In this document: in pieces, positions 17,579-26,122 of the stretch
Layout: every line of letters starts with the position of its first letter
Position numbering within the stretch: the first letter of the stretch is position 1
Notes under the pieces: model-generated
The model's input: only the letters and a program-made list of their open reading frames with translations
Database searches by the model: none
Told to the model about the DNA's origin: nothing
Source of the DNA: Rhizobium rosettiformans
GTDB taxonomy: Bacteria > Pseudomonadota > Alphaproteobacteria > Rhizobiales > Rhizobiaceae
Direction: 5' to 3'
Length of the DNA: 64,000 nucleotides
NCBI RefSeq assembly: GCF_016806065.1
Contig: NZ_CP032406.1
Location: 62,001-126,000 of the forward strand
Position numbers and translations under genes: made by a program

Positions 17579-19926
17579 GATTGTTTTCCTTTCATTTCAT
17601 CGCGTTGGCTGGCAGCCGAATGGATCGCATCCCAAAGACGGCCAGCGGTCACGGGCATCTGGAGATCGGTGACACCGAGAGGGCGCACGGCATCGAGAAT
17701 GGCATTGACGACCGCGGCAGGCGTTCCGATGGTGCCGGATTCGCCGATGCCCTTGACACCCAACACGTTCGACGCGCTGGGAATTTCGACGAGTTTGGAC
17801 TGGATGAACGGCATGTGCTCGGCCCGTGGCAGGCAGTAGTCCATCAGCGAGCCCGTGGTAAGCTGCCCACTCTCGTCATAAATCATTTCCTCGCACAGCG
17901 CCTGACCGATGCCTTGCGCGCAGCCGCCATGGATTTGCCCCTCACAAATCATCGGGTTGAGCGCTCGCCCCACATCATCGACACATATGAAGCGATCGAT
18001 GTGGATCTCCCCCGTCTCTGGCGTCACCTCGACTTCGCACACCTGGCAGCCGTTCGGAAAATTCGGTTGCGCGCCGGGCTTGCCCGCCGAGGTTCCCTCC
18101 CCGTAGAGGCCCAGCGAAAAGCGCATGACGGGACCGGCCGGCAGGTAGAAGAACCGCGCGACATCCTTGAGTGAGATGGTCTGGTTGGAGTTGCGCGTGC
18201 GAAACAGCCCGTCGGCGAATTCGATGTCGCTTTCCTCCGCTTTCAGGAGGACGGCGGCCATTTTCGAGGCTCTGAGAATGAGATCGTCCGCCGCCTTGCG
18301 CAGTGCGGTGCCGCCCAGCATCGAACTGCGGGCCGCAAAAGTACCGCGTCCGATCAGCACCTTGTCGGTGTCGCCCTGGACATAGCGAATGTCTTTCACG
18401 TCGATGGACAGCCATTCTGACACCAGCTGACAGAAAACGGTGGCGTGCCCCTGCCCGTGCGAATGGGTGCCGGCAATGATTGTCAGCGTACCGGAGGGGT
18501 CGAAGCGGATCTCCATCCGCTCGTTCATGACGCCCGCCACCTCGATGTAAGACGTGATCGATCGCCCTCGCAGGCGGCCGGCTTTTTCGCTTGCGGCGCG
18601 GCGAGCGGCAAATCCGTCCCAATCGGCAAGCTGCGCGCACTCCTGGGCCAGGCGTGGAAAATCCCCGCTGTCATAGGTTAGGCCAGCCCCGTTGACATAG
18701 GGCATCCGCTCTGGAGACACGTAGTTGCGCGTCCGGATTTCACGCGGATCGAGCCCCAGCGTCGACGCCGCCTCGTCCATCAGCCTTTCGATCACGAAGG
18801 CCGCCTCGGGCCGACCCGCGCCACGGTAGACAGAGAGCGGCGCGATATTGGTGAAGACGGCGTTGGTCTCCAGATCGACGACGGGAATGACGTAGGTACC
18901 CGGCAGGAGTTGCATGGAAAAGAAGAGCGGCGGCGTGGCAGTGCCCCAGAAATAGGCGCCGAGATTGTGATAGGCGCGAACCCGAAGTCCCAGGATATGG
19001 CCAGCCTCATCTAGCGCCATCTCGGCATGCGCCGTCTGGCCCCGTCCTTGCGTATCCGTCAGCATGGCTTCGCTGCGGGTCGCGATCCATTTGACCGGCC
19101 GCCCCACTCGCCGCGATGCCCACAGAACCAGTCCATCTTCCGGATGCATATGCGCCTTAAGCCCGAAGCCGCCGCCGACATCGGGTGAGATGACCCGCAA
19201 GGACGATTCCGGAACATGGAGGACGATCGATGCAAGGATACGGCGAAAACCGTGCGGATCCTGCGAACTGGTATGCAGCGTATAATGGTCCTCGCCCGCA
19301 TCGTAATCACCGATACAGCCGCGTGGCTCCAGCGAAAACGGTGCCACGCGAGGGCTGGCGAAGCGGCGGCTGACGACGGTATGGGCCGCGTCGAACGCCT
19401 TTGCCGTCTGCTCGACATCGCCGAATTTCAGTGTCACCGAGCGGTTGCCCGTTGGGCAATCCTCCCACAGAACCGGCGCATCGGGCTCCAGCGCCGCCTC
19501 CGCATCGACCACCGCAGGGCGTTCGGCATAATCGACCAGCACCGCATCGGCGGCAGAGCGGGCCTGATCCGCCGTTTCGGCGATCACCATGGCAATGCGC
19601 TCGCCGACGAAGCGAACCCGGTCTTTCACCAGCAAGGGGCGCATGGTCGCATGGCCCGGCGGCCCACCCCAGAGTTCGGGCATGAAGAAGGGCGGGACGC
19701 TGCCGAGCCCGTCTGCCTCCACGTCGTCCCCGGTCAGTACCGCCAGCACGCCGGGCATAGCCTCTGCCGCGCTCGTATCGATGGAGACGATATCGGCATG
19801 CGCATGCGGCGACAGCACCATCGCTGCATGGCATTGGCGCGGCAGCGCGATGTCATTGACATACCGCCCCTGCCCTGTCAAAAAGCGTCGGTCCTCTATC
19901 CGCAATGCGGGTTTTGCGATGGTCAT
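17575..19926 (-). CDS. coxL: Molybdenum hydroxylase catalytic subunit (CoxL/XDH family)
   Basis: This 783-residue molybdopterin-binding subunit has an N-terminal aldehyde oxidase-type domain (RIEDRRFLTGQGRYVND), the cofactor motif GGGFGLKAHMHPEDG, VYRGAGRPEA near residue 370, and the active-site Glu in GVKGIGESGTIGTPAA near residue 740. VYRGAGR rather than AYRCSFR means it is not a form I CO dehydrogenase. It should hydroxylate an aromatic, heteroaromatic or aldehyde carbon with water-derived oxygen. ATG 19926 was chosen because GGGAGG precedes it by 4 bases; an extension to 19974 is unlikely. It is first of the coxLGSM group and follows the hydrolase gene by 44 bases. Confidence 0.9.
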   Translation of the reverse strand: MTIAKPALRIEDRRFLTGQGRYVNDIALPRQCHAAMVLSPHAHADIVSIDTSAAEAMPGVLAVLTGDDVEADGLGSVPPFFMPELWGGPPGHATMRPLLVKDRVRFVGERIAMVIAETADQARSAADAVLVDYAERPAVVDAEAALEPDAPVLWEDCPTGNRSVTLKFGDVEQTAKAFDAAHTVVSRRFASPRVAPFSLEPRGCIGDYDAGEDHYTLHTSSQDPHGFRRILASIVLHVPESSLRVISPDVGGGFGLKAHMHPEDGLVLWASRRVGRPVKWIATRSEAMLTDTQGRGQTAHAEMALDEAGHILGLRVRAYHNLGAYFWGTATPPLFFSMQLLPGTYVIPVVDLETNAVFTNIAPLSVYRGAGRPEAAFVIERLMDEAASTLGLDPREIRTRNYVSPERMPYVNGAGLTYDSGDFPRLAQECAQLADWDGFAARRAASEKAGRLRGRSITSYIEVAGVMNERMEIRFDPSGTLTIIAGTHSHGQGHATVFCQLVSEWLSIDVKDIRYVQGDTDKVLIGRGTFAARSSMLGGTALRKAADDLILRASKMAAVLLKAEESDIEFADGLFRTRNSNQTISLKDVARFFYLPAGPVMRFSLGLYGEGTSAGKPGAQPNFPNGCQVCEVEVTPETGEIHIDRFICVDDVGRALNPMICEGQIHGGCAQGIGQALCEEMIYDESGQLTTGSLMDYCLPRAEHMPFIQSKLVEIPSASNVLGVKGIGESGTIGTPAAVVNAILDAVRPLGVTDLQMPVTAGRLWDAIHSAASQRDEMKGKQS

Positions 19927-19970
19927 GGTTTCCTCCCTCTCCTGCCTGCCCGGATGCTTACTTTTTTGAA

Positions 19971-20747
19971 TCAAGGCTCCCGGATCGACTGTGCGAGAAT
20001 GGCGTTGACGGCCTGCGCCCGCTCGAAAAGCGGAATGTGGGCGCCTCCTTCGATGATGGTGAAGCGGGAACCGGCAATGGCATCCGCCAGCGCTTTGCCC
20101 GCAGCAGGCGGCGTGGCTTCATCCAGTTCGCCCACGGCGACCGAAACCGGCATGGTCAGGCGCGTGGCGTCCTGGCGGCAATCGGCCACGGCGAGCGCAT
20201 CGCAACCGGCGGCGTAGCCTTCCGACGACATGCGGGCGAGCATGGTGGCAAGGCCCCGGCCATGCGGTGTGTCGACGGCTGCCGGCGTGATCCACCGCGC
20301 CAGAACGCCGCTGGCGATAGACGCCAGTCCATCGGCGCGGATCTTGGCCGCCCGGTCCTTCCACATTTGTGGGGCGAGACTGACGATGCTGCTATCGAAC
20401 ACGGTCAATGTCCTCGCACGCTCTGCCAAAGTGGCCGCCACGGACTGCGCAACCATACCGCCGATGGAAATACCGGCCAGATGAAAGCCCTGCACGCCGA
20501 GCTTAGACAACAGACCGACAACATCTGCCGCAAGCACCTCGACGGTGACGGGTGTGCGGGACAGATCGCTGAGCCCGTGGCCGCGAAAATCCGGACAGAT
20601 GACGTAATGTGTTTCGCTGAAAGCGTACGCCTGCTCCTGCCAGACATCATGCGATGTGCCGAGCGAATGAAGCAGAACCAACGCTGGGTCGCGCGGGTTG
20701 CCGTGCAGGGCGACATGAAGATTGTGATCGTTGACGCTAACGAACAT
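19971..20747 (-). CDS. Alpha/beta hydrolase, 3-oxoadipate enol-lactonase-like
   Basis: This 258-residue hydrolase shows the oxyanion segment LVLLHSLGTSHDVWQ, the nucleophile elbow GISIGG, an acid/His end (VAVGELDEATPP, GAHIPLFE) and the PcaD-like FRGHGLSDL. It may open a lactone or cleave a C-C or ester bond late in ring breakdown. ATG 20747 was chosen because AGGAG lies 10 bases upstream; longer in-frame starts would overlap the monooxygenase gene. It is separated from that gene by 4 bases. Exact chemistry cannot be read from sequence. Confidence 0.83.
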   Translation of the reverse strand: MFVSVNDHNLHVALHGNPRDPALVLLHSLGTSHDVWQEQAYAFSETHYVICPDFRGHGLSDLSRTPVTVEVLAADVVGLLSKLGVQGFHLAGISIGGMVAQSVAATLAERARTLTVFDSSIVSLAPQMWKDRAAKIRADGLASIASGVLARWITPAAVDTPHGRGLATMLARMSSEGYAAGCDALAVADCRQDATRLTMPVSVAVGELDEATPPAAGKALADAIAGSRFTIIEGGAHIPLFERAQAVNAILAQSIREP

Positions 20748-20751
20748 AAGC

Positions 20752-21876
20752 TCAAAACTCCTCATTAAGCGCGGCAAGCGCCTTTTCAACCACCGCCGTC
20801 TGCGCTTCCGGGGCCGCTCGTTCACGCTCCAGGCGGCTGATTTCCAGAGAGGAATCGACGACCAGTTTGCAGCGCGCGTAGCGGCGCTGCATGAAGCTTT
20901 GAAGCGCGGTGGGAACATGTGGCTGCCGGGCTATTTCCTCGCCCAGCACCAGACCGTCCTCGATGCCCATTCCGGCACCGGATGCCAGCTGCGGGGTTGT
21001 GGCGTGGGCGGCGTCACCGATCAGGACGGTATTTCCACGCAACCAGGTCTCACCGGCCAGAACCGTCTCCAGCGGGCGACAGATGATGTTGGAACGCGCA
21101 TCCAGACCGTCCGCCACCTCGCGCAGAATGCCGCCATAGCTCTGCAGCAGGTCTCGAAGCACCACATACTGATCCGCCTCGTTGCGCCACACCGGCTCTG
21201 ACTGGGCCTCCAGGTAGAACATGTACATCTGATCCGGCGCGACCGGATTGAGGCCGACCTTCGCAGGCCCGCCGAGAAAGAAAGTGCGCCGCACGATGGA
21301 GGGATGGCGCTCCATCATCAGCCGCCAACACATTTGCCCCGCATAACGGGGCAAGGGCGCAGTCTCGAACATTTGCTGGCGGGTTCGCGAATAGATGCCA
21401 TCGGCCCCCACCACCAGATCGTAGGTCGCAGAGGCACCGTTGCTCAACCGCACAGCGGCAAGATCGCCTTGCCACTCGATTGCTTCCACCGTGACGCCAA
21501 GCATGACCTTGGGGTTCAAGGCCAGCAGACGCTCCGACATGATGCGATGAAGTGTCGGCCGCAGGATGCCGCCGGCAGTCGGAATGTCGCCGAGGGCATC
21601 GTTGCGCGTATCGATGCTGAACAATGGCTTGCCGTCGACAGAGCAGATGTCGATCCCATCGGCAGTGTAGCCATGTTCAAGCACCGCATCGAGAATGCCG
21701 AGCCGGCCCATGGCCCGAAGCGTGGGACCGGTAATGGTGATGCCCGCCCCGTAGACCCGCCATTGCGGGTCCTGGTCGCAGAGATCAACGGTAAGGCCTG
21801 CCTCGCAAAGTGCAATGCCCGCCGACATGCCCGCAATACCGCCGCCGATGATGAGCGCCTTGCGTTTCTCAGCCAT
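20752..21876 (-). CDS. Class A FAD-dependent aromatic monooxygenase
   Basis: This 374-residue flavoprotein has the Rossmann motif ALIIGGGIAGMSAG, the DG motif LVVGADGIYSRTR and the GD motif VLIGDAAHATTPQLASGAG. It resembles 6-hydroxynicotinate 3-monooxygenase, salicylate hydroxylase and 2,6-dihydroxypyridine hydroxylase in length and motifs. It would hydroxylate a ring already carrying a hydroxyl group. Its start lies inside the end of the dioxygenase gene (8-base overlap), which fixes ATG 21876 rather than 21945 and indicates translational coupling. Confidence 0.88.
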   Translation of the reverse strand: MAEKRKALIIGGGIAGMSAGIALCEAGLTVDLCDQDPQWRVYGAGITITGPTLRAMGRLGILDAVLEHGYTADGIDICSVDGKPLFSIDTRNDALGDIPTAGGILRPTLHRIMSERLLALNPKVMLGVTVEAIEWQGDLAAVRLSNGASATYDLVVGADGIYSRTRQQMFETAPLPRYAGQMCWRLMMERHPSIVRRTFFLGGPAKVGLNPVAPDQMYMFYLEAQSEPVWRNEADQYVVLRDLLQSYGGILREVADGLDARSNIICRPLETVLAGETWLRGNTVLIGDAAHATTPQLASGAGMGIEDGLVLGEEIARQPHVPTALQSFMQRRYARCKLVVDSSLEISRLERERAAPEAQTAVVEKALAALNEEF

Positions 21877-22723
21877 GGTTGCCCGTCGCGGCTGCGAGTT
21901 CGCTCTGGCCGAAATGACCGATACCGATGCCGGTGTACCAATCATTCACGGCGCGATAGTAGGCACGCCGGAAGGGAAGACCGCCAGCGGCACCCATGGC
22001 CGCCATCCACATGCGGATCTCTTCGGCACCGTTGCCCGCCGTATGGACCTGCTCGGTCGCATATTTGACCACGGCATCCGGATCGCCTGCTTCGAGAAGC
22101 TGGAGCAGGGTTTCATCAAATTCGCGGTTGACCATGCCCATGCGCGGGGTAGCGATGTCATGGCTGATACCGCCGGTTGCCAGAATCGCCACGCGCTCGA
22201 CGCCATCATAGCGGCGGATGGCATCGCCCAGGAATTTGCCGAACTGGTAGCAACGGCGCATGGTGGGCATGGGCGGCTGCACGCAATTGAAGAGGATCGG
22301 TACAATCGGCAGATCCGGGTCCAGCCCCGCAAGTTCGAGCGGGGTGAGCGAGCCGTGATCCAGCACCATTTCCATGGAGAAAGAAGGATCGAAATCCGCC
22401 TGCAGGGCCTCCTGCAGGAGATAGGCACCAAAGGCCTGATTTCCGGCAAACACCCGCCGCTTGGCCTTCAACCAATGTTCGATCGGGCTCTCATAGCTTT
22501 CACCCACGCCGATGCACAGAGCCGGGAAGTTATTCAGGAAGAAGTTGTGCAGATGGTCGTTGGAAAGAACAACCAGTGCATCCGGCTTGCCGGATTCGAA
22601 ATCGCGGCCCATGGCCTCATAGGCACCGAAGATTTCGGTGCGCAGATCCGCCGGAATACGATCCGGGAAATTCAGCATGACGGGTGTGTGGCTCGCCGTA
22701 TAGATTCCGGTCAGTTCAGCCAT
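21869..22723 (-). CDS. Class III extradiol dioxygenase catalytic subunit (LigB-like)
   Basis: This 284-residue protein belongs to the LigB superfamily of non-haem Fe(II) ring-cleavage dioxygenases. His ligand regions are visible near the N-terminus (YTASHTPVML) and at LSNDHLHNFF, and the ATGGISHDIA segment matches the active-site His. It would cleave a catechol-like or dihydroxypyridine-like ring. It overlaps the LigA-like gene upstream by 13 bases and the monooxygenase gene downstream by 8, so all three form a coupled unit. Confidence 0.88.
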   Translation of the reverse strand: MAELTGIYTASHTPVMLNFPDRIPADLRTEIFGAYEAMGRDFESGKPDALVVLSNDHLHNFFLNNFPALCIGVGESYESPIEHWLKAKRRVFAGNQAFGAYLLQEALQADFDPSFSMEMVLDHGSLTPLELAGLDPDLPIVPILFNCVQPPMPTMRRCYQFGKFLGDAIRRYDGVERVAILATGGISHDIATPRMGMVNREFDETLLQLLEAGDPDAVVKYATEQVHTAGNGAEEIRMWMAAMGAAGGLPFRRAYYRAVNDWYTGIGIGHFGQSELAAATGNHG

Positions 22724-23022
22724 TTGTCGTCTCCTTCTTTCATCAGGCTGCGCAGAGCCGCGAGCGATACGTCTTCGGGGATGCGCACACCGATGCAGTG
22801 GGCACGCAGCAGATAAGGGTTGACCCCCGCCTCGTAGAGACCGGCCACGTCGTTGCCGCTGATCATGGCAGCCATGTCCGGGGTGAGCTTGAACCGCGCC
22901 AGATAGGCATCCTTGTCCGCATTGTATGCGGCCAGATCATCCGGCTTGTGGTGGAGTTCATAGAGAACCTTATCCAGCAGATAGGCCTCCGTGGTTGGCA
23001 TCATCAGCCGCCAGTTGCTCAT
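22711..23022 (-). CDS. Extradiol dioxygenase small subunit (LigA-like)
   Basis: This 103-residue helical protein matches the LigA family: LLDKVLYELHHKPDDLAAYN, then LTPDMAAMISGNDVAGLYE and NPYLLRAHCIGV. LigA caps the active site of the LigB subunit in protocatechuate 4,5-dioxygenase. In gallate dioxygenases the two domains are fused, but here they are separate genes overlapping by 13 bases. It follows the alpha/beta hydrolase gene by 16 bases. Confidence 0.88.
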   Translation of the reverse strand: MSNWRLMMPTTEAYLLDKVLYELHHKPDDLAAYNADKDAYLARFKLTPDMAAMISGNDVAGLYEAGVNPYLLRAHCIGVRIPEDVSLAALRSLMKEGDDKWLN

Positions 23023-23038
23023 GGCAGTCTCCCTCCCA

Positions 23039-24172
23039 TCATTTCAGGTAATTGCCGACCCACGAAACGATCGTGGGAACCGTGTGCGGGCCAAAGCCCA
23101 TATGGCCGCCTGGGAACAGGCGGACAGATTTCGGGCTGCCGTGCTCCAGCAGCAGGTGGATGTCGGCAATCGGGCACTGCTTGTCCTCCTTGCCATTCAC
23201 CAGCAGAAGCGGAGCGCAAGGCTGCGAAAGAAGGCCCTGATCCAGCAGCGAAAGAACCCGGAAGCCTTCCACATATTCGGCATCGTTCCTCGCCCCCAGC
23301 ATGCGGCTGCGAGTTTCGACCAGTTCCATCAGGTAACTGTCAGGATAACGGGACGCTTCCACCCATTCCGGTTGGAACATGTAATGCACGCCGCCGCCCC
23401 AGTTGACCGCGCAACGCAGCTTTTCCGGCATGAGATGCGCGAGCTTGGTGGCCCAGTGCCCGCCGAAAGACCGCCCGATCAGCGCAATACGGCTTCCATC
23501 GAGATCTGCCGCCTGCATGACCCAATCGATGACCGGCGCGAACTGGATTTCACCATTGGAACGCGCCTTGATCGGCGACTGGCCGGTCCCGACGTTATCC
23601 ATGGCAATGGTGGCAATACCAGCCGCGACGAGCTGGCTGGAAAGCTCGGTCATCTCCTCCTTCCAGGCATCCACACCACCCCACATGATGACGACAGGTG
23701 GCTTTTCGACACCGGCTGGCTTGCGCAGATAAAACCGGATCTCGTTGGAAAGCGCGTCCGGCGCATCGAAGGGAAGGCTGACCGGCTGGATCGGCGGATC
23801 GGCAAGCGCGCCAAATTTGGCGTAGGCTTCAAGCTCCAGACGGTAGCTTTCTTCTTTGTCCGGATGGTTCGGGCATGGAAAGCGTCCAAGGAAATAGAAG
23901 CCATAAGCTTGATAATAGGCATCTCTTGCGGCAGCCGTATCGCCGGAGGAAAGGAAAGCGTCTGCCTTCGCGTTAAAGGCATTTCCGGTGGCGATCCATG
24001 CCTTTGCCCAGCGCGCCCCATCCAGGCCTTCCAGTGTATCCATGGTTTGCAGCGTGGCTTGCGGATCCGTCAGCCCCAGTGGATGGATGCGCTTGGCAAG
24101 ACGATCGCGCATCCACGCCTTTGCGTTTTCCAGTGATCGTGGTCCTGTCAATTCACCAGTCGGTGCCGACAT
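23039..24172 (-). CDS. Alpha/beta hydrolase resembling C-C hydrolases of pyridine catabolism
   Basis: This 377-residue protein has a helical N-terminal cap of about 130 residues, then an alpha/beta core: PVVIMWGGVDAWKEE (oxyanion), ALIGRSFGGHWA (nucleophile Ser), LLLVNGKEDKQCP (acid) and PGGHMGFGPH (His). This long-cap layout resembles the family of 2,6-dihydroxypseudooxynicotine hydrolase and FrsA-like esterases. It may cleave a C-C bond next to a carbonyl. ATG 24172 was chosen because GGAG lies 8 bases upstream. It follows the BKACE gene by 31 bases. Confidence 0.8.
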   Translation of the reverse strand: MSAPTGELTGPRSLENAKAWMRDRLAKRIHPLGLTDPQATLQTMDTLEGLDGARWAKAWIATGNAFNAKADAFLSSGDTAAARDAYYQAYGFYFLGRFPCPNHPDKEESYRLELEAYAKFGALADPPIQPVSLPFDAPDALSNEIRFYLRKPAGVEKPPVVIMWGGVDAWKEEMTELSSQLVAAGIATIAMDNVGTGQSPIKARSNGEIQFAPVIDWVMQAADLDGSRIALIGRSFGGHWATKLAHLMPEKLRCAVNWGGGVHYMFQPEWVEASRYPDSYLMELVETRSRMLGARNDAEYVEGFRVLSLLDQGLLSQPCAPLLLVNGKEDKQCPIADIHLLLEHGSPKSVRLFPGGHMGFGPHTVPTIVSWVGNYLK

Positions 24173-24203
24173 CAGCATTCTCCATGATTGTGTGTGGTCG
24201 CAG

Positions 24204-25052
24204 TCACCAGATTGTCTCCAGCGCCGCACGCTGCATTTCAGCTGTTTCAAGATTGCGGCCCAACAGGCGCAGGCTTTCCCGCACAGGAGCAATCAGCGCC
24301 GCATTGTTTGCCGCCACGGTGCCATTGGGCAGAAGAAGGTTGTTTTCAAAGCCGAGGCGAACATTGCCACCCAAAAGCGCGGCGCTGACCGCACAGGCGG
24401 CCTCATCCTGTCCGAATGCGCACATGCTCCAATGGGCAAAGCTGTGTGATGCTTTGAGGAATTCTTGAATGTCGGCCGGGCTGGATTGCTGGTGCTTGGT
24501 GTAACGCCCCAGCACGAAGAGCACCGGAATGTCCTGCGCGGGGATCAGCCCGCGCCGCAGCATGTCTTCCAACCGCTTAAGGTCTGCCCGGTCGTAGAGA
24601 ATGATTTGCGGCAAGATGCGCTCGCGCCGCATCCATTCGAGCAAGTGCGCAAAATCGCGTTCATGCGCGGCATCCGGCACGATTTCGCGCAAAGCAATGG
24701 AACAGGCTTCGGGATGCAGCGTGCGCACCAGCGCCACCTGCTCGGCAGGCGTGAAAAGACCCAGCGCCTCTGTCGTCACTTGAATGATCAGACGATCCGA
24801 CACTCTTGCGCGAATGGCGGCAATGGCGGCGTGGTAGCGCCCTACATCCAGACAATGACGCCCCGCATCATCGCGCACGTGAATGTGGATCATACTTGCG
24901 CCTGCCTCAAGGCATTCCGCAGCACATTCCGCAAGCTCGGCAGGCGAGAGCGGCAGGGCCGGATGATCGGCTTTCGGCCGACGTCCGCCATTGGGCGCAA
25001 CAGCGATCGCGGCGCCACGGCCATTGCTGGCCGCCGCATTCAACGTGTCCAT
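24204..25052 (-). CDS. Beta-keto acid cleavage enzyme (BKACE, DUF849)
   Basis: This 282-residue TIM-barrel protein has the metal motif MIHIHVRDDAGRHCLD and the late motif NVRLGFENNLLLPNG typical of BKACE. The family joins a beta-keto acid and acetyl-CoA to give acetoacetate and a new acyl-CoA, as in lysine fermentation (Kce). Substrate range varies, and the specificity residues cannot be assigned by eye. It is the first gene after the operator at 25146-25200, so it heads the catabolic operon. Confidence 0.88.
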   Translation of the reverse strand: MDTLNAAASNGRGAAIAVAPNGGRRPKADHPALPLSPAELAECAAECLEAGASMIHIHVRDDAGRHCLDVGRYHAAIAAIRARVSDRLIIQVTTEALGLFTPAEQVALVRTLHPEACSIALREIVPDAAHERDFAHLLEWMRRERILPQIILYDRADLKRLEDMLRRGLIPAQDIPVLFVLGRYTKHQQSSPADIQEFLKASHSFAHWSMCAFGQDEAACAVSAALLGGNVRLGFENNLLLPNGTVAANNAALIAPVRESLRLLGRNLETAEMQRAALETIW

Positions 25053-25145
25053 TTATAGCCTCCCGAGTAGGACACGCTCCTGATGTCCCGCTACCGGAAC
25101 ATGGCGTCCCGGCATCACCTCAATTCCCGACCTCCATCGAAAAAT

Positions 25146-25200
25146 TGAGCATGATCAAAAATTACATAACGTAATTCCGTTGTCAATTTGATCATGCTCA
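25146..25200 (-). promoter_or_regulatory. TetR-type operator and sigma-70 promoter of the catabolic operon
   Basis: On the minus strand TTGACA (25181-25186) and TAATTT (25159-25164) are 16 bases apart and form a good promoter toward BKACE. Between and over them lies AATTAC-N5-GTAATT (25160-25176). A perfect 14-bp inverted repeat, TGAGCATGATCAAA (25146-25159) and TTTGATCATGCTCA (25187-25200), brackets the whole. The TetR gene ends 33 bases away. The nested symmetry strongly suggests repression, with the outer arms perhaps bound by a second dimer. Confidence 0.65.
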
Positions 25201-25232
25201 CTTTTTTGAGAATGACGGATTGACTGTCGGAT

Positions 25233-25871
25233 TTATGCGGGAAGCGCCAGTGCAGAGGGCTGGGGAGAAAGGCCTTTCAACACGATTTCAATCTGCCGCC
25301 GCAGCCGATCCGTGCCCCCTTCGAGATCCAGCCGGTCCTCCGACAGCCAGATGCGCAGATCGACCTGGTAGATGGCAAACACGGTCTGGGCGATCAACTC
25401 CGGCTCTTCCGTAGACGTGATGATGCCCTTTTCCAGCGCTTCACGAATGAGATCGATCAGCAGATGACGCAGGGCGTGACGTGTGCGGTTAAACCGTTCC
25501 GCCTGCTTGCCGGACTGGTAGAAATACATCTCACGCAGCGCCGCTCGCGACAGCACCGGATTTTCTGCAAAATACTGGTAGTGCCGTCGCAGGATGATCA
25601 ACAGGTTGCGTAACAGTGAGTATTCCGGGCGGATCGTAGCACGAGCATCCGCCACACAGGCTTCAAGCCCGTCGTTGACGATCAGGAACAGAAGGTCGCG
25701 TTTCGTTTCTGCATAAACGAACACCGTTCCCATGCCGACACCGGCCTTTGCGGCGATCTCACGGGTTGTCGAATCGTCGAATCCTTTGGATAAAAACAAG
25801 TCAATGGCGGCTTTCTTGATACGGAGAAGCTTATCTTCCTTGTTTTTTTCACGCAGGCTCTCGCGTTTCAT
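25233..25871 (-). CDS. TetR-family repressor
   Basis: This 212-residue protein has a TetR helix-turn-helix (IKKAAIDLFLSKGFDDSTTR, EIAAKAGVGMGTVFVYAETK) and a divergent ligand-binding C-terminal half. ATG 25871 was chosen because GGAGG lies 5 bases upstream; an in-frame ATG at 25943 is less likely. It lies upstream of, and in the same direction as, the BKACE operon, with a nested inverted-repeat operator between them. It is the probable repressor of that operon, with a pathway intermediate as inducer. Confidence 0.87.
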   Translation of the reverse strand: MKRESLREKNKEDKLLRIKKAAIDLFLSKGFDDSTTREIAAKAGVGMGTVFVYAETKRDLLFLIVNDGLEACVADARATIRPEYSLLRNLLIILRRHYQYFAENPVLSRAALREMYFYQSGKQAERFNRTRHALRHLLIDLIREALEKGIITSTEEPELIAQTVFAIYQVDLRIWLSEDRLDLEGGTDRLRRQIEIVLKGLSPQPSALALPA

Positions 25872-26122
25872 GAACCCTCCAAATCGCTTCATCGCAGGCG
25901 GAGCATCTCGGCACAAGTATGCGACCGGCAACGCAATGATCAAGGGGCCTGCAGGAGTGGTCGGGGAGGCTTCGCCTTAACCGAGTCTGAGACACGGTAC
26001 TATCTTTTCCTGAATTACACGCACTGATGGATCAAGCGATTTCCTGCCATTTCGAAACAGCATGATCGGGAAGGTGTCGGGGCGTGCGGCGATCAAGTCT
26101 TTACGATGAAGAAGAAAGTGGT

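Noticed and set aside
17575..19926. Aerobic CO dehydrogenase
   Set aside because: The active-site loop is VYRGAGR rather than AYRCSFR and the neighbours are aromatic-degradation genes.
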